36,760 nt of DNA, taken from the NCBI GenBank assembly GCA_025963285.1, contig JAOPUX010000026.1, forward strand, positions 1-36,760, given 5' to 3'. Numbering within the stretch: position 1 is the stretch's first letter; each line of letters begins with the position of its first letter. Shown piece by piece: positions 23,071 to 33,451 of the stretch. The notes beneath the pieces were generated by a model, which searched no databases, was not told the DNA's origin, and saw only the letters and a list, made by a program, of their open reading frames with translations. Both the position numbers and the translations under genes were made by a program. This stretch comes from Jatrophihabitans sp. GTDB lineage: Bacteria; Actinomycetota; Actinomycetes; Mycobacteriales; Jatrophihabitantaceae.

Positions 23071-24122
23071 GCCGAACTCCCGCGAGCCACCTGGCCGAGG
23101 CGACGACCGCCCCAGCCGCTGCTGTTGGCGAGCTGCCGGCTCAGCTGTACGGCCGCGGTACCGCGGGCGCCCTCGAGCACTTCGGCGCGGCGCGCCGGGT
23201 TCATCAGATTGAGCCCCATCGTCTCCAGATCGCTGGGGCCGGGGGTGACGATGCATACCTTGACCCCCTGCGCGCGCAGTCCCGCGGCGTCAGCCACGAT
23301 TCGACGTGTCATCGCGCGGCGCACTCGACGCTCCACCTTCGCCACCATGGCGCGCGGGTGGTCGGGCTCGGTCGAGGCCATCGGGGCGAAGACGTACACC
23401 TCGTCCACTGCGGCGGTCCGCAGCACGTCAACGGAGGCGTTGGAGACCGCGCCGCCATCGATGTAGGGCACGCCCCCGATCACGGTCGGCGGGTACCAGG
23501 CCGGGATCGAGCAGGAGGCCTGGACGGCGTCGGCGAGCCTGGCCCGCCGAACCACCCGCGGGCGGCCGTCGGGGCCGGGCGCGAGGTCGTCCCGGCCGAA
23601 GACCACGCGCCGTCCCGTGCGGTAGTCGGCGGCCACGATCCACGGCCGGGGCGCGGCGGGCCACTCCGTGGCGTAGCCCGCTTCGGTGGCCACCGCCGAG
23701 ATCAGCTCGTGCACCGGCGCCAGGCTGCCGCGACCGGCCGGCAACAACCCGGTCAGCGCGACGATCGGCGAGACCCGCCGCGGGTGACGCAGTCCGCCTG
23801 CCGTGAGCCGCGGCGACGCCGGACGCCAGCCCGGCCGCGGGGGAAGGGCGTCACCCGTGCCGTTGTAGTCGTAGGCGATCACCGGGTCCTCCGGCAGCGA
23901 GATGCCCTGGTGGTGCCGCACGATCACCTCGACCGACATCCCGCAGCCGAGCAGGGCGGCGCCCACCGAGCCCGCTGAAGTGCCGAGCACGACGTCGGCC
24001 TCACGTGCGTCGAAACCCGCCACGGTCTCCAAGGCAGAGAGCGCACCGAGCATCCAGGCGAAGCCCAGCACCCCGCCTCCGCCGAGAACGATCGCGCGCC
24101 GCGGCTGTGCTGCCGTACTCAT
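23067..24122 (-). CDS. patatin-like phospholipase
   Basis: A 351-residue patatin-fold acyl hydrolase with a Ser-Asp dyad. The glycine-rich oxyanion loop LGGGGVLGF is at about 13-21, the nucleophile elbow GTSAGS puts Ser at 49, and Asp of DGG lies near 222. No signal peptide is seen, so it acts inside the cell or at the membrane face. Patatins release fatty acids from phospholipids or triacylglycerols. Its ATG overlaps the stop of the WS/DGAT gene and its stop overlaps the DUF6912 start, both as ATGA. Coupling a lipid-forming with a lipid-cleaving enzyme suggests turnover of storage or membrane lipid; this is inference. Confidence 0.92.
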   Translation of the reverse strand: MSTAAQPRRAIVLGGGGVLGFAWMLGALSALETVAGFDAREADVVLGTSAGSVGAALLGCGMSVEVIVRHHQGISLPEDPVIAYDYNGTGDALPPRPGWRPASPRLTAGGLRHPRRVSPIVALTGLLPAGRGSLAPVHELISAVATEAGYATEWPAAPRPWIVAADYRTGRRVVFGRDDLAPGPDGRPRVVRRARLADAVQASCSIPAWYPPTVIGGVPYIDGGAVSNASVDVLRTAAVDEVYVFAPMASTEPDHPRAMVAKVERRVRRAMTRRIVADAAGLRAQGVKVCIVTPGPSDLETMGLNLMNPARRAEVLEGARGTAAVQLSRQLANSSGWGGRRLGQVARGSSA

Positions 24123-25663
24123 TGACGGGTCTCCTCTCGGGCCCGCCCAGGGCGGCGGGTACGCGTGCTGACAACGGTCCGCTCGGCCGCGGCCCTGCCG
24201 GCGGCACGTAGCCGGGCCGGCCTCGAAGACCGGGGGTCGGCCAGCGTGGTCTCCTCGTCGCCGGGCACGCTGAGCGCAACGAGCTCACCCAGGGCCGCGA
24301 TCAGGTCGCCTGCCACCTGGTTGACGTCTGGCACCGCGTCCCGGTCCGCGTTGACCCCGAAGAAGACACCACCGTTGTAGGAGGTGAGTGCGATCGACAG
24401 CGCCTGCCCCTCGTTCAGCGGCAGGATCGGGAACATCTCCGTCATCCGCGCACCTGCGGCATAGAGCGGGATCTGCGGGCCAGGCACGTTCGTGACGACG
24501 AGGCTGTACATCCGGCGGGTCAGCCGGTTCGCGGCGCGGGCGCCGAGCGAGTGCAGTGTCGGCGGGGCGAAGCCGCTCAGCGCCACGAGCGTGTCGGCAC
24601 TCACCGACTGCCCTGAATCGGTGTGCGCGGCCATCTCGAACTGCACCCGCGCGAGCCTGCGCAGCGGATCCGCCTCTCCGACCGGCAGATCGACCAGCAG
24701 GGCCGTGACCGGCTCGCTGCGCTCGCCGCCGGAGGCGAACTCGTCCACGCCGCTGACGCTCACCGGGACGAGGGCCCGCACCGTGGAGCTATCCTGCAGC
24801 CGCTCCCCCCGCGAGAGCAGCCAGCGCCGCAGCCCGCCGGCCACCGTCGCGAGCACGGCGTCGTTCACGGTGCCGCCATGGGCATCGCGGATCAGCCGGA
24901 AATCATCGAGCTCCGCGCGGGCGATCCCGATCCGGCGGTGCTCGCTGAGCGTGGCCCGCAGCGGCGACGGCTGTGGTGTACGCACCAGGTCACGAACCGC
25001 GGCGACAGAGCCAGCCACCGCTCCGGTGAGCCAGGAGCTTGCCGAGCGCGCATCGCCGACCACCAGGCGGGCGATGTCGACCACCGCGGCAGGACGGCGA
25101 ACCGCCCCGGCGAGCGCGTCGACCACCAGCCGGCTAGAACTCGGCTCGGGCTCCGGCATCCACACACCCTCCACGGTGCGGCGCGGCTCCGGCGCGCTGT
25201 CGAGCAGCACCTGCGCGATGTCGATCGCGCCCACCCCGTCGACCATCGAGTGGTGGGTCTTGGTGAGCACGGCGATCCGGCCGTCCGTGAGCCCCTCCAC
25301 GAGGTACATCTCCCATAGCGGCCGGTCGCGGTCGAGGAGCCGGGACTGGATCCGCGCGCAGAACTCGAGCAGCGAGGTGTCGGTGCCCGGCCTCGGCAGC
25401 GCGGAGCGGCGGACGTGATACGTGATGTCGAAGCGAGGGTCATCGACCCAGATCGGGTTGGCGAGGTTGCCCGGGACGGTGCGCATCCGTTGCCGGTAGC
25501 GCGGGGCCAGCGAGATCCGCTCCTCGAGGAGCCGGATCAACCGGTCGTAGTCGAAGCCGTCCGCCGGCGCCTCGAAGATCGCCAGGCCGCCGACGTGCTG
25601 GGGCGTGGTGCGCCCCTCGAGGTAGAAGAACGAGACGTCAGCAGGCGAGAGGTGCTCGGACAT
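24119..25663 (-). CDS. wax ester synthase / diacylglycerol acyltransferase (WS/DGAT)
   Basis: A 514-residue acyl-CoA-dependent acyltransferase that forms triacylglycerol or wax esters. The catalytic HHSMVDG is at about 137-143, preceded by D-R-D-R-P-L-W-E-M-Y and followed later by GTVNDAVLATVAGGLRRW and the TNVPGPQ-I-P-L-Y motif. The C-terminus carries about 50 extra Arg/Ala-rich residues. ATG at 25663 starts M-S-E-H-L-S-P-A-D-V-S-F-F-Y, the family beginning, with GGAGGAG 10 nt upstream; the open frame above it is not conserved. In Mycobacterium a WS/DGAT gene (tgs3, Rv3234c) also lies next to the Rv3235 gene. It leads the lipid operon with patatin and DUF6912. Confidence 0.95.
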   Translation of the reverse strand: MSEHLSPADVSFFYLEGRTTPQHVGGLAIFEAPADGFDYDRLIRLLEERISLAPRYRQRMRTVPGNLANPIWVDDPRFDITYHVRRSALPRPGTDTSLLEFCARIQSRLLDRDRPLWEMYLVEGLTDGRIAVLTKTHHSMVDGVGAIDIAQVLLDSAPEPRRTVEGVWMPEPEPSSSRLVVDALAGAVRRPAAVVDIARLVVGDARSASSWLTGAVAGSVAAVRDLVRTPQPSPLRATLSEHRRIGIARAELDDFRLIRDAHGGTVNDAVLATVAGGLRRWLLSRGERLQDSSTVRALVPVSVSGVDEFASGGERSEPVTALLVDLPVGEADPLRRLARVQFEMAAHTDSGQSVSADTLVALSGFAPPTLHSLGARAANRLTRRMYSLVVTNVPGPQIPLYAAGARMTEMFPILPLNEGQALSIALTSYNGGVFFGVNADRDAVPDVNQVAGDLIAALGELVALSVPGDEETTLADPRSSRPARLRAAGRAAAERTVVSTRTRRPGRAREETRQ

Positions 25664-25683
25664 ACGTGCTGCACTCCTCCTGA

Positions 25684-25722
25684 CTCTGCCGAACTGCCTC
25701 TGCCGAACTGCCTCTGGCGAAC
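25684..25722. repeat. 14-bp tandem repeat upstream of the WS/DGAT gene
   Basis: CTCTGCCGAACTGC occurs at 25684-25697 and again at 25698-25711, and a third partial copy with one change runs to 25722. It begins about 20 bp upstream of the WS/DGAT start codon, so it lies in the 5' leader or promoter. Confidence 0.8.
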
Positions 25723-25807
25723 GGTCCACGCTGACGACGCAACGACTGCCATAACCGTGGACGACGCTCCATCCTCCCAGACGTACCGCCCGCGCGCAGG
25801 TCTGCGC

Positions 25808-26016
25808 TACCTGGCCGCTGTCACAGGGCCGCCCTCGGCGACGCACCGACCGGCAGCCGACCGCATCCACTCACGTTCGACGTCATCCGGATACGAGAGC
25901 CCGCAGAACGGGCATAGAACCGTAGTTGCGCGGGATTACAGCTCAATGACGATCTCCGGGCCATCCCCAGCCGGAGTGGGGGTGTCCGACGACTGACACA
26001 GTGGCAGACTCACCAT
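25808..26016 (-). pseudogene. possible remnant of a small Cys-rich gene, interrupted by TAA
   Basis: ATG at 26016 with GGGGG 5 nt upstream opens a 26-codon frame (M-V-S-L-P-L-C-Q ... E-I-V-I-E-L) that ends at TAA 25936-25938. The same frame continues 42 codons, including CPFCGLSYPDDVEREWM and a later Cys, to TAG 25808. The CPFCG motif looks like half of a zinc ribbon. GC at third positions is lower than in neighbouring genes. It may be a decayed gene or chance. Confidence 0.25.
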
Positions 26017-26052
26017 CTGCGCCCCCGACTCAGGAAGGACTCCAGGGCCGCT

Positions 26053-26292
26053 ATGACCACCGATCGCTTTCTGACTCTCAGCGACGTCGCCGACGTCTTG
26101 AACATCTCCGCCTCGCAGACCTACGCCCTCGTGCGTAGCGGAGAACTCGAGGCCATCAAGATCGGCGGGCGCGGCCAGTGGCGCGTCGAGCGGGATCGGC
26201 TGGAGAGCTACATCGACCGGATGTATGACCAGACTCGCGAGTTTGTGAGGTCACCCGCCGCCAAGGACGAACTCGAACCCGTAGTTGACTAA
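26053..26292 (+). CDS. excisionase-type (MerR-like) helix-turn-helix DNA-binding protein
   Basis: A 79-residue winged-HTH protein: LTLSDVADVLNISASQTYALVRSGELEAIKIGGRGQWRVERDRL, here broken as SDVADVLNISASQTYALVR and GELEAIKIG, is the pattern of the excisionase/MerR-like HTH_17 family, followed by YIDRMYDQTREFV. Many such proteins in actinobacteria are chromosomal regulators and not phage excisionases; no integrase or attachment site is near. The ATG follows CAGGG at 5 nt. It lies upstream of the promoter of the Rv3235-like gene on the same strand, so it may regulate that gene or the divergent lipid operon; this is inference. Confidence 0.88.
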   Translation: MTTDRFLTLSDVADVLNISASQTYALVRSGELEAIKIGGRGQWRVERDRLESYIDRMYDQTREFVRSPAAKDELEPVVD

Positions 26293-26332
26293 GTCGTTCT
26301 CCACAAGTTCTCAACAAGTCCCGCTGCCCGTA

Positions 26333-26362
26333 TTGACGGGTTTGACCAGCCTCTCCTATAAA
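26333..26362 (+). promoter_or_regulatory. sigma-70-type promoter before the Rv3235-like gene
   Basis: TTGACG (26333-26338) and TATAAA (26357-26362) are separated by 18 nt, close to the consensus for the housekeeping sigma factor. Transcription would start near 26369, about 25 nt before the leader GTG at 26394. It is the most consensus-like promoter seen in the window. Confidence 0.65.
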
Positions 26363-26393
26363 GGCAAAGGTCAGCAAACAGGGGGAAACACAC

Positions 26394-26441
26394 GTGAACG
26401 TCAATGACAGCTTCGAACCAGCTAGCGGCTCGCGACGGTGA
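26394..26441 (+). CDS. possible 15-residue leader peptide upstream of the Rv3235-like gene
   Basis: GTG at 26394 with the strong ribosome-binding sequence AGGGGG 8 nt upstream opens a 15-codon frame, VNVNDSFEPASGSRR. It ends in TGA 26439-26441, which overlaps the GTG of the Rv3235-like gene as GTGA. The large gene has no good ribosome-binding site of its own, so ribosomes arriving from the short frame may start it by coupling. No run of one amino acid that would suggest attenuation is seen, apart from the final Arg-Arg. Confidence 0.45.
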   Translation: MNVNDSFEPASGSRR

Positions 26442-27025
26442 CGGCGGCGCGTAGCCGCCCCCACGCACCCACCGTCGCCATCGATCTCGGATCGAACATC
26501 ACGATCCGACCGGCACCACAGCGCGAACCCCCGTTCGACGACGAGCGCCACCCCAACGACCTCGAACCGGTCAGCTGGGCCCAACGTCCGCTGCCCTTCC
26601 CGCCGCTGCACCCGCCCATCCGGCATCGGCCGGCGGTGGTCGCCCGGTCGCCCCGCCGCGCCGCCGTGCCGGATCCGGGGCGATGGAGCCGCCGCCTGCT
26701 GATCGGTCTCATCGACGTCGCCGGCGGGCGCCGCCCCCTGAGTCAGCTCAACCCGATGCTGAGCCCGTCCGTCGGGTTCGGCCTCCGCGAGGAGCTGGCC
26801 CGGAGGGCGAGCGCGGGCACGCGCGCGGGAAGGCACAGCGGCAGACCCGGCGATCGGCACCGGCTCTACGGCACCACCGTGTCATCGATCCGCTGCAGCG
26901 AACCAGCCGACGGGGTCGCCGAACTCTGCGCCGTGCTCCGCAGCCCCACCGCGGCGATCGCGGTGGCGCTGCGGCTGGAGATCCGTCGTGGTCAGTGGAT
27001 CTGCACCCGCCTGATCCTCGGCTGA
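26438..27025 (+). CDS. Rv3235 family protein
   Basis: A 195-residue Arg/Pro-rich protein. The N-terminal half (to about 80) is low-complexity and basic. The C-terminal half has WSRRLLIGLIDVAGGRRPLSQL, SIRCSEPADGVAELCAVL and ALRLEIRRGQWICTRL, the pattern of the actinobacterial Rv3235 family of unknown function. In Mycobacterium and here it lies near a WS/DGAT gene and upstream of secA. The only start codon after the last in-frame stop (TAG at 26423) is GTG 26438, which overlaps the short leader ORF. It is convergent with secA, 64 bp away. Confidence 0.8.
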   Translation: MTAARSRPHAPTVAIDLGSNITIRPAPQREPPFDDERHPNDLEPVSWAQRPLPFPPLHPPIRHRPAVVARSPRRAAVPDPGRWSRRLLIGLIDVAGGRRPLSQLNPMLSPSVGFGLREELARRASAGTRAGRHSGRPGDRHRLYGTTVSSIRCSEPADGVAELCAVLRSPTAAIAVALRLEIRRGQWICTRLILG

Positions 27026-27089
27026 CGTTCACACACTCGAGCAGGGCACGCCGGCACGGGCCGCCAGCGCGGCTCGGCGGAGCGAAAGG

Positions 27090-29945
<2,856 letters not shown>

Positions 29946-30044
29946 GTCGGCAATCCTACGGGTCTAGAGGCAGAAGGCACTTAACGCCGTCGTAGCGGGG
30001 TGCAAACTCGCCGCTCGCGCTCCCAGCCGCGGCTCAGTGACGGC

Positions 30045-30081
30045 CAGACGCCCGACGGCTCATCGAGCCGCCGGGTGTCTG
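30045..30081 (-). terminator. strong hairpin terminator downstream of hpf
   Basis: A 17-bp stem (30045-30061 with 30065-30081, one A-C mismatch and one G-T pair) closes a 3-nt ATC loop. It lies 13 nt beyond the hpf stop and upstream of secA. No U-tract follows. It should stop most transcription from hpf into secA. Confidence 0.75.
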
Positions 30082-30093
30082 ACCAGAGTCCGC

Positions 30094-30741
30094 TCAGCCG
30101 TCCGTGAGGCGGATCAGGCCGTAGTCGTAGGCGTGGCGACGGTAGACCACGCTGGGCTGTCCGGTGGCCGCGTCGCTGAACAGGTAGAAGTCGTGTCCGA
30201 CGAGCTCCATCTCGAAGAGCGCATCATCCACCGACATCGGCTTGGCCGGGTGTTCCTTCTCGCGCACCACCTGACCGGGGCCGAAGTCGGGTTCGTCGGG
30301 CTCGGCCCCGTGCGCTCCGTTCATGACGGGCGGGGCGAGCAGCTCCACGAGGCTGGCGGTCTCTTCGGCCACGGAGCGAGGGGTCCGCCGGCCGTGATGC
30401 ACCCGGCGGCGATCGGCGGCCTGGCTCAGCCGGCGCTCCAGCCGCTCGGCGGCGATGTCCAGCGCCTTGTAGAAGTCGTCGGCACAGGCCTCGCTACGGA
30501 TCACCGGCCCCCGCGTGCGGCAGGTGATCTCCACGTGCTGGCAGCTGCCGTGCTGCCGTGGATTGGGTTCGTGCTGGAGCTCGACGTCGGCTCGCACGAT
30601 CTTCTGGTCGTAGCGCTCGACCTTGGCCAGCTTCTCAGCCACGTGCTGTCGGTAGTGGTCTGGAACCACCACGTTTCGACCTCGGACGACGATCTCGATG
30701 CGGCTCACGGCCGTAGCCACGGCGCCGGACTCAGTATCCAT
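30094..30741 (-). CDS. hpf: ribosome hibernation promoting factor (long form)
   Basis: A 215-residue long HPF. The N-terminal domain (about 12-115) has IEIVVRGRNVVVPDHYRQHVAEKLAKVERYD and the tail of the S30AE fold (DDFYKALDIAAERLERRL). A variable linker follows, and the C-terminal dimerisation domain (about 155-215) has KPMSVDDALFEMELVGHDFYLF and VVYRRHAYDYGLIRL. It joins two 70S ribosomes into inactive 100S particles in stationary phase. ATG at 30741 with AAAGG 5 nt upstream is preferred to the GTG 21 nt earlier. A small hairpin (30765-30782, ACGGCC/GGCCGT) lies in the leader. The order comF-hpf-secA matches Mycobacterium. Confidence 0.95.
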   Translation of the reverse strand: MDTESGAVATAVSRIEIVVRGRNVVVPDHYRQHVAEKLAKVERYDQKIVRADVELQHEPNPRQHGSCQHVEITCRTRGPVIRSEACADDFYKALDIAAERLERRLSQAADRRRVHHGRRTPRSVAEETASLVELLAPPVMNGAHGAEPDEPDFGPGQVVREKEHPAKPMSVDDALFEMELVGHDFYLFSDAATGQPSVVYRRHAYDYGLIRLTDG

Positions 30742-30913
30742 ACGGACCTTTCCACCTCGCACTCACGGCCTTGCCCGGCCGTCGCACGGTGGCGGTCAAC
30801 CTTTCGTACCGTGCGGGGTCGGGAAACGCCTACTCGGTCAGGTCGTCCCCACGCTAGACCGACCGACCCCTGCATGCCAGAGGCGTGAGCTGGGTATCTG
30901 CGCGGTGCAGGCC

Positions 30914-31594
30914 CTACGGCAGCACAGTCCGTTCGCCCGGCCTCCGTGTGCCCGGGGCCGCTGGGGTGGTTGATGGGGTGGCCGGCGGGGTCGCCGCCAC
31001 CATCGCGGCACCGCAGACCGTCCAGCCGGCCGCCCGGAGCGCGCGCACACCCTCGCGGGCGGTGGCACCGGTGGTGACGATGTCGTCGACTAGCACGGCG
31101 GAGCGGCGCGGGTACCGCGGTGCGCGAGCCCGCAGCGCGTCGTCGATGTTCGCCGCGCGCTCGGCGAGCGTGAGCCCGGCCGAGTCCTGCACCGCGCGCC
31201 CCAGGCGCAGCGCCGGCAGCACCGCGACCCCGCAGCGGCGCCCGGCGGCGCGGGCGACCGGGCGCAGGTGGTCACCGCCCCGCTCCCGGCGTGCGGCCAC
31301 GCTGGAGGGGACAGGCACGAGCACCGCCCCCGGTGGCAGGTCGAGACGGAGCAGCGCCGCCGCCAGGTAGGAGCCGAGCAGCCCGGCGAGGTCACGCCTG
31401 CCGCGTTCCTTGTACTTGAGCAGGGCCTGCCGCAGGGCGGCGTCGTAACTGCCGCCGGCCGCGGCGGGAACCCCCAGACCGGGGACGACGGCCGGGTCGG
31501 GGCGCCCGCAACTGGCGCAGAGCGGCTGCTCGCCCGGACGGCCACAGCCGACGCAGGCACCGGGCAGGACCAGATCGAGCAGGGCAGTCAGCAT
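30914..31594 (-). CDS. comF: ComF family phosphoribosyltransferase-like protein
   Basis: A 226-residue ComF-type protein. It starts M-L-T-A-L-L-D-L-V-L-P-G with a zinc-finger-like CVGCGRPGEQPLCASC (Cys 14, 17, 26, 29). YKERGRRDL and VPVPSS segments follow, and the PRPP-binding loop VLVDDIVTTGAT lies at about 171-182. In competent bacteria ComF helps DNA uptake; in actinobacteria its role is unclear and no competence pilus genes are near. It lies between lpqB (99 bp) and hpf (151 bp) as in Mycobacterium (Rv3242c). The C-terminal 25 residues are Pro/Thr-rich. Confidence 0.93.
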   Translation of the reverse strand: MLTALLDLVLPGACVGCGRPGEQPLCASCGRPDPAVVPGLGVPAAAGGSYDAALRQALLKYKERGRRDLAGLLGSYLAAALLRLDLPPGAVLVPVPSSVAARRERGGDHLRPVARAAGRRCGVAVLPALRLGRAVQDSAGLTLAERAANIDDALRARAPRYPRRSAVLVDDIVTTGATAREGVRALRAAGWTVCGAAMVAATPPATPSTTPAAPGTRRPGERTVLP

Positions 31595-31693
31595 CCGTCC
31601 AGCCTGCTCGCGTGACCGGCGCTGGCAGCCCCGGACGGGCCTGTCTGTGGACGGCGGGCCTCACTGTGGATGGCGGGTGCGCCGAGAGAACCG

Positions 31694-33451
31694 TCAGGGG
31701 GAGTAGAAGGGGTTGGAGCCGTGCGTCTCCTCGCTCTGCGGGCTGACCCAGGCGCCGGTCTGCTGCTTCCAGACGGTGCCGTCGGCCGACACGGCCGCCA
31801 CCTGCTGCTCGGCCACGGTGATGCTGTCCGGCACCGGCGGCAGGTTCCCGATGCCGTGCGCGGTCCAGAGCGAGCCGTCGACTTGGACCTCGTAGATACC
31901 GGGGTCGTCGGTAGCCTCGTGCCCGATCGCGAAGAGCTTCAGCTCGTCGTTCCATGCCACGTCGGTGATCGTGATGCCCTGAGGGGTGATCGGGGCGAGG
32001 CTGTCGACCTGCACCAGCCCGGCGTTGCGCACGACGGCGCCGACCCAGACCTGCGTGCTGCCGCCGGTGGTGAGCACCAGCGCCACCCGGGACCCCTCCG
32101 GCGAGAGCCGCACCGCACTGATCTGGCCGGTGGCCTTGCCGTTGGCCGTGGTCACCGCCACCGTCGAGCTCTTCCAGGTCTTGCCGACCTTCACGACGCG
32201 CAGCAGCGAGCTGCCGTCCCCGATCCAGACCTCACTGAGCCCCGGGGCCCAATCCGGGCGGGAGAGGGTGCCGTGCACGTCGGTACTGACCAGCCCACTG
32301 GTGGTGCCGACGTCGAGCTGGGTGTTGTTCGCACGCGTGCCTGCCACCAGGTCCCCGGCCGTCCCACCCCGGTCGGCCATGGCAGCTGAGTCCAGGCCGT
32401 AGCCGCCATGCCCGACCGGTCCGGTCAGCGGCGTGCCGGACTCGTCGCGGACTCCGCCGTTCTCGACGTAGTAGAGACCGACGGACTGCAACGAGGGGAC
32501 GTAGGGCGCGGTGACGACCTCAGCGGTGAAGACCGGTCCCGCGGCGGCCGGGATCACGACCGGGGTACCACTGTCGGTGATCTGCAGCTGATCGACCGTG
32601 TTCACGGCCGTCGAGAGGGTCTCGGCGATCTGCGCGGCGAGACGGTTGCGGTTGCCCGCACTGAGCTGGCTGGACCCCGGCACCTCGATGCTTGTCACAC
32701 TCGAACCGGCCGGGGACTGCGTCACCACGACCCGGCTCGGGTCGGTCTGGGCCGGAAGCTCGGTGGCCTCGGCCGACTGCAGCGTGTCACGCGGGCCCCG
32801 CGCCAGCTGGCTCATCAGCCACTGCTCCAGGCTCTGCGTGTCGGTGATGTTGGTGTAGCGGGGGTCCGGCACCAGATGCAGGCCACCGAGGTCGAAGAAG
32901 TAGAGCGACCGCTGCTGGTAGGTGTCGAACTGGCTGCTGGTGACGATCAGCCCGTTCTGCAGCGAGTCGATCCGCCACTGACCCTTGACCTGCTTGAGCG
33001 TGAAGCTGGTGGAGAGCGGCTGGCCGCCGTTGCCCGAGCCGTCGCCGCGCAGCGCGGGGGTGTAGACGCCGTAGAGGGAGACGGTGCCGACTACTACTCC
33101 GGTGACGGCGACCTTCCCCTTTGCGGGCAGGCTCACTCGCAGGTTGTCGACGACGGTGACCGTGGCGTCCGACCAGCTGCCCTTCGCCTCCGGCGTCAGG
33201 TAGGCGCGCGCCCCGTTGTGGTGCAGGTCGGTGGCAGCGTTGGCCGCCAGGAAGTTGGAGACGATCGTGCGCTGATCGGCACCTGGCTCCGGCGGGGCCA
33301 CCTGCTCGCCAGCCGGCTGGTCGACGCCGACGGCCTGGATGGCTTGCGGGTGCGACGAGCGCGGCACGCCGGTGCAGCCGGCCACCACGAGCGCCGCGGC
33401 AGCCAACAGCGCCAGCAGTCTGGGCGGAGTGCTGCGGCGGAGGCGCCTCAT
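31694..33451 (-). CDS. lpqB: lipoprotein LpqB (MtrAB accessory, GerMN and beta-propeller domains)
   Basis: A 585-residue lipoprotein. The signal peptide MRRLRRSTPPRLLALLAAAA is followed by the lipobox LVVAGC with the acylated Cys at 26. An N-terminal NTF2-like region, a GerMN domain (about 198-310, with LEQWLMSQLARGP) and a C-terminal propeller (about 330-585, for example LSRPDWAPGLSEVWIGDGSSLLRV) follow. In mycobacteria LpqB interacts with the extracytoplasmic part of MtrB and modulates its signal. Its ATG overlaps the mtrB stop by 4 nt (ATGA), so it is translated with mtrB. Confidence 0.95.
   Translation of the reverse strand: MRRLRRSTPPRLLALLAAAALVVAGCTGVPRSSHPQAIQAVGVDQPAGEQVAPPEPGADQRTIVSNFLAANAATDLHHNGARAYLTPEAKGSWSDATVTVVDNLRVSLPAKGKVAVTGVVVGTVSLYGVYTPALRGDGSGNGGQPLSTSFTLKQVKGQWRIDSLQNGLIVTSSQFDTYQQRSLYFFDLGGLHLVPDPRYTNITDTQSLEQWLMSQLARGPRDTLQSAEATELPAQTDPSRVVVTQSPAGSSVTSIEVPGSSQLSAGNRNRLAAQIAETLSTAVNTVDQLQITDSGTPVVIPAAAGPVFTAEVVTAPYVPSLQSVGLYYVENGGVRDESGTPLTGPVGHGGYGLDSAAMADRGGTAGDLVAGTRANNTQLDVGTTSGLVSTDVHGTLSRPDWAPGLSEVWIGDGSSLLRVVKVGKTWKSSTVAVTTANGKATGQISAVRLSPEGSRVALVLTTGGSTQVWVGAVVRNAGLVQVDSLAPITPQGITITDVAWNDELKLFAIGHEATDDPGIYEVQVDGSLWTAHGIGNLPPVPDSITVAEQQVAAVSADGTVWKQQTGAWVSPQSEETHGSNPFYSP

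Larger units (their letters stand above)
25664..26052. other. 389-bp divergent intergenic region
   Basis: This gap separates the WS/DGAT gene (minus) from the HTH gene (plus). It is less GC-biased than the genes around it and contains a 14-bp tandem repeat (25684-25722) and a possible remnant of a small minus-strand gene (25808-26016). No convincing promoter pair was found by eye, although promoters for both flanking genes should be here. Confidence 0.6.

Noticed and set aside
26053-26292. The excisionase-type gene as evidence for a prophage or integrated plasmid.
   Set aside because: No integrase, tRNA-linked attachment site or phage gene is seen, and proteins of this HTH type are common chromosomal regulators in actinobacteria.
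30765-30782. Small hairpin before hpf as a riboswitch.
   Set aside because: It is a lone 6-bp stem with no recognisable aptamer pattern; at most a leader structure.
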